Of a stretch of 64,000 bases of DNA, positions 59,442 to 64,000 are shown one piece after another. Source of the stretch: Streptomyces nodosus (GTDB lineage Bacteria > Actinomycetota > Actinomycetes > Streptomycetales > Streptomycetaceae); the NCBI RefSeq assembly GCF_008704995.1, contig NZ_CP023747.1, forward strand, positions 6,358,001 through 6,422,000, given 5' to 3'. Each line of letters opens with the position of its first letter. Within the stretch, counting starts at the first letter, position 1. A program made the translations under genes and the position numbers. A model generated the notes under the pieces. The model was given only the letters and a program-made list of their open reading frames with translations, made no database searches and was not told where the DNA came from.

Positions 59442-60887
59442 TCACGCGGATCCGAGGGTGCGGTAGACGTCGAGGGTCGTGGTGGCGATGCGTTCCCAGG
59501 AGCGGTCGCGGACGACGGTGGCGTGGGCGGCGGTGCCCCAGGCCTGGCGTTTCTTCGGGGTGGAGAGGAGCATGTCGAGGGCGTCGGTCCAGGCCGGGGT
59601 GGAGTTCGGTGGGAGTAGAAGGCCGTTGACTCCTGGGTCGACCAGTTCCGTCATCGCCGGGAGGTCGCTCGCCAGGAGAGGGAGACCGCTCGCCATCGCC
59701 TCGACCGCGGCGAGCGGGGGCGCCGCCGGGTGTGGATGTTCCTCGATGCGTGGCACGGCGAAAACGTCCAGTACGGCGTGGTGGGCCCGGAGCCGGTCGC
59801 GGGGCACCCGGCCGGTGAACACCACCGCCCCCGTCAGCCCCAGTCGTGCGGCCAGTGTTTCGAGCGCGGGGCGCTCGGGTCCCTCGCCCATCAGCAGCAG
59901 CCGTACCGGAACTCCCCGGCGCCGTAGTTCGGCCGCGGCCTCCAGTAGGGTGCCGATTCCCTCGGGGCGGGTGAGGTCTCCTGCCGTGCCGACGACGTGC
60001 TCCCCGGGCTCGATGCCGAGGTCGGCGCGCAGGGCGGTGCTGTCGGGGAGGGGGTCGAGGAAGGCCGGATCGACTGCTTCCGGTGCGATGTGTACCCGCT
60101 CCTCGGGCACCCCGCGCGAGAGGATCTCCGTCTTCATCGCCCGACTCGCCGTCAGCACCGCGTCGGCCTCGCGCAGGCAGTGGGTCTCCCACTCGCTGAT
60201 TGCGGGATAGTTGTGGTTCCCTCGGGAGCGCCTGGGCTCCCGGGCTGGTCGGCCTTCCTGCCCGATGCCGCGGCCTTCCCGCCCGAGCCGGCGGACCTCG
60301 TGGACCACGGGGAGCCCATAGGTCTCGCGCAGCGCCAGCGCCACCAGGCCGTCGCCCACATCGCCGCCGACATGCAGCGCGGAGGGGCGCAGCCGTTCGA
60401 CGAGGTGTGCGGTCAGCTCTGCCTGGCGGCTCAGTGCCGCCGTGGGATCGTAGGGGAGCCAGCGTGGCAGCAGTCGGTGCTGGGGTACTCCGTCCAGCAG
60501 ATGCAGTGGCCGGGCATCGAACACCCCGTGGTCCAGGGGGAATCCGATTCTCGTCACCACATGCGGGTCGAGCCCGGCGGCGGACTGGGCCCGGGCGAGC
60601 GCCTGGGTGCGCGCGGTGGCGTTCGTGTGCCGTTCCGGCAGCCCCTCGGGGACCAGGTGCAGCACCCTCCCGGGAACGGGCAGGATCCTTCGCCCCGGTG
60701 GAGCCGGTACCGGTCCGGTGGGACGGGGCGACGCGTCCGGGCGGCGTTTCGCCGGCGGCAGCGGGTGCCGGTCACGGGCCGGCAGCAGACGCCCGGCGAA
60801 CAGCGCCGCGCGCGCCGGATCGTGGCGCAGCTCGGCCCAGGTGACCGAGACGGCCAGGGTGAGGGCTCGCAGGGTGCGACGGGACAT
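59442..60887 (-). CDS. GT4-family glycosyltransferase
   Basis: This 481-residue protein has GT-B features: VHIAPEAVDPAFLDPLP, GTAGDLTRPEGIGTLLEAA, VRLLLMGEGPERPAL, and VFAVPRIEEHPHPAAPPLAAVEAM, then GLPLLASDLPAMTEL. The N-terminal 100 residues include an Arg/Pro-rich segment. It is alone on the minus strand. The acceptor is unknown; a cell-envelope glycan is a guess. Confidence 0.88.
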   Translation of the reverse strand: MSRRTLRALTLAVSVTWAELRHDPARAALFAGRLLPARDRHPLPPAKRRPDASPRPTGPVPAPPGRRILPVPGRVLHLVPEGLPERHTNATARTQALARAQSAAGLDPHVVTRIGFPLDHGVFDARPLHLLDGVPQHRLLPRWLPYDPTAALSRQAELTAHLVERLRPSALHVGGDVGDGLVALALRETYGLPVVHEVRRLGREGRGIGQEGRPAREPRRSRGNHNYPAISEWETHCLREADAVLTASRAMKTEILSRGVPEERVHIAPEAVDPAFLDPLPDSTALRADLGIEPGEHVVGTAGDLTRPEGIGTLLEAAAELRRRGVPVRLLLMGEGPERPALETLAARLGLTGAVVFTGRVPRDRLRAHHAVLDVFAVPRIEEHPHPAAPPLAAVEAMASGLPLLASDLPAMTELVDPGVNGLLLPPNSTPAWTDALDMLLSTPKKRQAWGTAAHATVVRDRSWERIATTTLDVYRTLGSA

Positions 60888-61111
60888 GCCGTCAGGCTAG
60901 GGCGCGCGGACGGCGGACAGCAGACCCGGGGGTCCCGCCACCCGGATGGCGGGGCGCGGGGCGTCCGGCATGCCCGGGACGAGCGACGGGTGCGCGCCGT
61001 ACGAGCCCCGGCTCGCGACGACCACGGCCCGGGCCACCACAGCCCGGGCCACCGGGGCCGCGCCCTCGTCTCACCGAGGGCGCCGACGCGCTGTGGCCCG
61101 GGCGGTGGGGA

Positions 61112-61567
61112 TCAGAGGTCGAACTCGTGCGGCGGCAGGTCCAGCGCGAAGCACGCCTCCCGGACGACCGCCCGCTCGTCCTTGTCGAAGTCGCCGTCGG
61201 CGCCGCCGATGACGATGCCGATCTGGATCACGGCACGTGCCTCGGCGGGCTTCTTCTTGGCCTTGCCGATCTCCTGCAACACGCTGACCTTGCCGAAGTC
61301 GAAGTCGTTCGTCAGCTTGTCGAGGTTGTCCTCGAAGCGGCGGCGCAGATCGTCGGCCGGGAAGTTCTGCAGCACCTCGTTGCCGGCGATGAGCTGGGCC
61401 ACACGCCGGCGCTCGGACGGGTCCACCGTGCCGTCGGCGGCGGCCACCAGGGCGCACATCGCCATGCTCGCGTCGCGGAAGGCCCCGCTCTTCAGATCGT
61501 TCTTCTTCGCCACGAGCTGGGTCTGCATCGTCGAGGCGGATTCCTTGATGCGGTCCCACAGGGCCAT
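61112..61567 (-). CDS. terB: TerB-family tellurite-resistance-type protein
   Basis: This 151-residue helical protein has TerB features MALWDRIKESASTMQTQLV, CALVAAADGTVDPSERRRV and GGADGDFDKDERAVVREACF, the Asp-rich segments that bind calcium/metal in TerB. Streptomyces carry several such genes in Ter stress-response loci; here it is alone. The ATG at 61567 gives the usual N-terminus. Confidence 0.9.
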   Translation of the reverse strand: MALWDRIKESASTMQTQLVAKKNDLKSGAFRDASMAMCALVAAADGTVDPSERRRVAQLIAGNEVLQNFPADDLRRRFEDNLDKLTNDFDFGKVSVLQEIGKAKKKPAEARAVIQIGIVIGGADGDFDKDERAVVREACFALDLPPHEFDL

Positions 61568-61590
61568 GCGTACTCCCGATGTCATCGAGC

Positions 61591-61618
61591 CCCGGCCCGC
61601 CGTCAGGGGCGGGCCGGG
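61591..61618 (-). terminator. terminator hairpin downstream of gnd
   Basis: An 11-bp perfect stem (CCCGGCCCGCC / GGCGGGCCGGG) with a 6-nt loop lies between gnd and terB and probably ends the zwf-opcA-gnd transcript. Confidence 0.75.
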
Positions 61619-61721
61619 ACCTCTTCTGTCTCTACAGCAACGTAGAAAGAACTGTCCGGGAGCCGTATAAGTTCCGGTCGCGTTCCAACCCGCCGTCAGG
61701 GGCCGGTCCTTGACCGCTCGG

Positions 61722-62600
61722 CTACTTGTTTGACTCGACGGCGTGGCCGCCGAACTGGTTGCGCAGTGCCGCGATCAGTTTCATCTGCGGGGAGTCGTCC
61801 TGCCGGGAGGCGAACCGGGCGAACAGCGCGGCGGTGATCGCGGGCAGCGGCACGGCGTTGTCGATGGCGGCCTCGACGGTCCAGCGGCCCTCGCCGGAGT
61901 CCTCGGCGTAGCCGCGCAGCTTGCCGAGGTGCTGATCCTCGTCCAGGGCGTCGACCGCGAGGTCCAGCAGCCAGGAGCGGATCACCGTGCCCTGCTGCCA
62001 GGAGCGGAAGATCTCCCGGACGTTCTCCACGGAGTCGACCTTCTCCAGCAGCTCCCAGCCCTCGGCGTAGGCCTGCATCATGGCGTACTCGATGCCGTTG
62101 TGGACCATCTTGGCGAAGTGGCCCGCGCCGACCTTGCCCGCATGGACATAGCCGTAGGGGCCGTCCGGCTTGAGCGCCTCGAAGATCGGCCCCAGCCGGT
62201 CCACATGCTCCTTGTCGCCGCCGACCATCAGGGCATAGCCGTTCTCGAGCCCCCACACCCCGCCGGAGACGCCCGCGTCGACGAAGCCGATGCCCTTGGC
62301 CGCGAGCTGCTCGGCGTGCTTCTCGTCGTCGGTCCAGCGGGAGTTGCCGCCGTCGACCACGGTGTCCCCGGGGGAGAGCAGGCCGGCGAGTTCGTCGACG
62401 GTGGACTGGGTGGCGGCGCCGGCCGGGACCATCACCCAGACCACGCGCGGGGCGTCGAGCCTCTCGGCCAGTTCGCTCAGGCTGCCGACGTCGGAGAGCT
62501 CGGGGTTGCGGTCGTAGCCCACGACGGTGTGGCCCGCGCGGCGGATGCGCTCGCGCATATTGCCGCCCATCTTGCCGAGACCGATCAGTCCGATCTGCAT
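61722..62600 (-). CDS. gnd: 6-phosphogluconate dehydrogenase, decarboxylating (short form)
   Basis: This 292-residue protein has the Rossmann motif GLIGLGKMGGNMRERI, the substrate loop DAGVSGGVWGLENGYALMVGG and catalytic Lys in FAKMVHNGIEYAMMQ. It is the shorter bacterial form. It converts 6-phosphogluconate to ribulose 5-phosphate and CO2, making NAD(P)H. It lies 103 nt after opcA on the same strand. Confidence 0.93.
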   Translation of the reverse strand: MQIGLIGLGKMGGNMRERIRRAGHTVVGYDRNPELSDVGSLSELAERLDAPRVVWVMVPAGAATQSTVDELAGLLSPGDTVVDGGNSRWTDDEKHAEQLAAKGIGFVDAGVSGGVWGLENGYALMVGGDKEHVDRLGPIFEALKPDGPYGYVHAGKVGAGHFAKMVHNGIEYAMMQAYAEGWELLEKVDSVENVREIFRSWQQGTVIRSWLLDLAVDALDEDQHLGKLRGYAEDSGEGRWTVEAAIDNAVPLPAITAALFARFASRQDDSPQMKLIAALRNQFGGHAVESNK

Positions 62601-62703
62601 ATCAGTTCACTTCTCCCTGGGTGTGCGACGCGCGGCCATGAGGGCGGCAGCGGTGGAAGGACCGGGGCCAGAAGCCTGGACGGGTCTGAGGGGCCCGGGG
62701 CGG

Positions 62704-63639
62704 TCAGACACGGCGGGTGTTCCTCCCGGCGGCCTCGCCGCGCAGGGCGATGGCGTACATCTCGTCCGCGTCGAGGCGGCGCAGCTCCTCGGCGATCAGC
62801 TCGGAGGTCGGACGCACCTTCAACGCGATGGTGCGCGGGGGCTGGTCCGGCAGGGTGAGGGTGGCCAGCGGGCCCTCGGGGCGGTCGATGACGATCTCGC
62901 CCTTCGCGGTGCCCAGCCGGACGGCCGTGACCACCGGTCCGTCCGTGACGACCCGTTCGACGGGCACTTCCAGGCGGGACCCCAGCCAGCGGGCCAGCAG
63001 TTCGGCGCTGGGGTTCCCGGCCTCGCTCTCGACGGCCGCCGAGGTCACCGGGATACGGGCCTGGTCGAGCGCCGCGGCCAGCAGTGACCGCCAGGGCGTC
63101 AGCCGGGTCCAGGCCAGGTCGGTGTCGCCCGGCGCGTACGAGGAGACCCGGGTCTCCAGCACGGCCAGCGGCACCTCGACGGCGTACAGATCGGTGATCC
63201 GGCGTTGGGCGAGGGCGCCCAACGGGTCCCTGGACGGGTTGTCCGGGGCGTCCACCGGCCACCACACGACCACCGGGGCGTCCGGCAGCAGCAGCGGCAG
63301 CACCACCGAGTCGGCGTGGTCGGCCACATCCCCGTAGAGCCGCAGCATCACCGTCTCGCCGGTACCGGCGTCGGCGCCCACCCGGACCTCGGCGTCCAGC
63401 CGGGAGGAGGTGCGGTCCCGCAGGGTGCGGGCGTGCCGCTTGATGACGACCAGGGTGCGCGAGGGATGTTCGTGCGAGGCCTCCTCGGCCGCCTTGAGCG
63501 AGTCATAGGCGTCCTCCTCGTCGGTGACGATGACCAGGGTGAGGACCATGCCCACGGCGGGGGTGCCGATGGCCCGGCGGCCCTGCACCAGGGCCTTGTT
63601 GATCTGGCTTGACGTGGTGTCGGTGAGGTCGATCTTCAT
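62704..63639 (-). CDS. opcA: glucose-6-phosphate dehydrogenase assembly protein OpcA
   Basis: This 311-residue protein has the OpcA features RTLVVIKRHAR, SVVLPLLLPDAPVVVWWP and LGALAQRRITDLYAV. OpcA helps glucose-6-phosphate dehydrogenase assemble and stay active in actinobacteria and cyanobacteria. The ATG overlaps the zwf stop (ATGA), showing tight coupling. Confidence 0.94.
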   Translation of the reverse strand: MKIDLTDTTSSQINKALVQGRRAIGTPAVGMVLTLVIVTDEEDAYDSLKAAEEASHEHPSRTLVVIKRHARTLRDRTSSRLDAEVRVGADAGTGETVMLRLYGDVADHADSVVLPLLLPDAPVVVWWPVDAPDNPSRDPLGALAQRRITDLYAVEVPLAVLETRVSSYAPGDTDLAWTRLTPWRSLLAAALDQARIPVTSAAVESEAGNPSAELLARWLGSRLEVPVERVVTDGPVVTAVRLGTAKGEIVIDRPEGPLATLTLPDQPPRTIALKVRPTSELIAEELRRLDADEMYAIALRGEAAGRNTRRV

Positions 63640-64000
63640 GGCCTGCGCCAGCTCCGTCCGTCTCGTGCGAGCATCTCGTCGGCTTCCTCCGGACCCCAGG
63701 TGCCCGCGGGATACTGTGCGGGCTTGCCGTGGGAGGCCCAGTACTCCTCGATCGGGTCGAGGATCCTCCAGGACTCCTCCACCTCCTCGGTGCGGGGGAA
63801 CAGATTGGCGTCGCCGAGCAGTACGTCCAGGATCAGCCGTTCGTAGGCCTCCGGGCTCGACTCGGTGAAGGACTCGCCGTAGGCGAAGTCCATGCTGACG
63901 TCCCGGAGCTCCATCGAGGTACCCGGCACCTTGGAACCGAAGCGCACGGTCATGCCCTCGTCGGGCTGGACGCGGATGACGATCGCGTTCTCGCCGAGCT
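63636..64000 (-). CDS. zwf: glucose-6-phosphate 1-dehydrogenase (C-terminal part, cut by window)
   Basis: The minus-strand frame is open to the window edge (about 121 codons). The visible C-terminus has LGENAIVIRVQPDEGM, FAYGESF, PEAYERLILDVLLGDANLFPR and ILDPIEEYW, all conserved in G6PD. It catalyses the first step of the oxidative pentose phosphate pathway. The N-terminal part with the NADP and catalytic sites lies outside. Confidence 0.93.
   Translation of the reverse strand, partial: LGENAIVIRVQPDEGMTVRFGSKVPGTSMELRDVSMDFAYGESFTESSPEAYERLILDVLLGDANLFPRTEEVEESWRILDPIEEYWASHGKPAQYPAGTWGPEEADEMLARDGRSWRRP

Noticed and set aside
59139..59618. Open frames across the CRISPR remnant
   Set aside because: Their translations contain RTRGD/HPRG-like pieces typical of translated CRISPR repeats, not of a protein.
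60888..61111. Possible gene between the glycosyltransferase and terB
   Set aside because: Short frames only, with low-complexity Gly/Arg/Pro translations and no start signals.

Overview
The window is very GC-rich, with strong G/C bias in third codon positions, frequent GTG starts and 4-nt GTGA/ATGA gene couplings. With families such as DUF397/XRE-DUF5753 pairs, F420-linked PPOX enzymes and OpcA, this points to a Streptomyces chromosome. The right half resembles, from memory, the S. coelicolor SCO6650-SCO6661 neighbourhood (PTPS homologue, RibA paralogue, gnd, opcA, zwf). No rRNA or tRNA gene was seen.

Layout. (1) 1-5906, minus strand: an operon matching the uncharacterised STM4011-STM4015 families: two radical SAM enzymes, an alkaline-phosphatase-fold hydrolase, an ATP-grasp-like protein and two tandem STM4015 leucine-rich proteins. 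(2) 6146-8259, plus: four small conserved proteins (a DUF6745 pair, DUF1304, a cysteine-rich protein). (3) 8355-11157, minus: a coupled export-type trio (helical protein, DUF1023 alpha/beta hydrolase, lipoprotein). (4) 11.4-19.0 kb: a defence-like stretch with an OLD-family nuclease, decayed small genes, a UvrD-type helicase with a RelE/ParE-like N-terminus, a Ser/Thr kinase and a HATPase protein. (5) 19.3-21.7 kb: a graspetide cassette (precursor, ATP-grasp ligase, PIMT-like methyltransferase) lying between two copies of a regulator promoter region. (6) 22.1-31.9 kb: XRE/DUF397 pair, then a type I restriction-modification operon plus an HTH-methylase-specificity fusion. (7) 32.3-41.6 kb: cell-envelope and miscellaneous genes (YceI, His-rich SH3 protein, membrane HTH protein, MprF-like protein, metallo-hydrolase, RpiB, CDP-alcohol transferase). 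(8) 41.7-48.1 kb: a probable biosynthetic cluster built around a GTP cyclohydrolase II with the Tyr-to-Met change linked to formylaminopyrimidine (FAPy) production, a creatininase-family protein, a degenerate PTPS homologue, a glycosyltransferase, a methyltransferase, a dehydrogenase and a membrane protein. (9) 48.3-55.4 kb: serine hydrolase, MFS pump with TetR and a clear double operator, PPOX enzyme, an IS701-type element and a MITE in CTAG sites, and a dehydrogenase/TetR pair. (10) 55.5-59.3 kb: XRE-TPR regulator, SLOG-like protein, coupled small genes leading into a divergent HemC, and a decayed type I-E CRISPR array. (11) 59.4-64 kb: glycosyltransferase, TerB, gnd, opcA and the end of zwf (oxidative pentose phosphate pathway).

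Functional reading. Three systems stand out: the STM401x operon, the graspetide cassette with a predicted aspartimide-forming methyltransferase, and the FAPy-type pterin-like cluster. The 11-32 kb stretch reads as an accessory defence and natural-product island showing gene decay, with an AT-richer hsdS. Family assignments rest on motifs read by eye; no database search was run.
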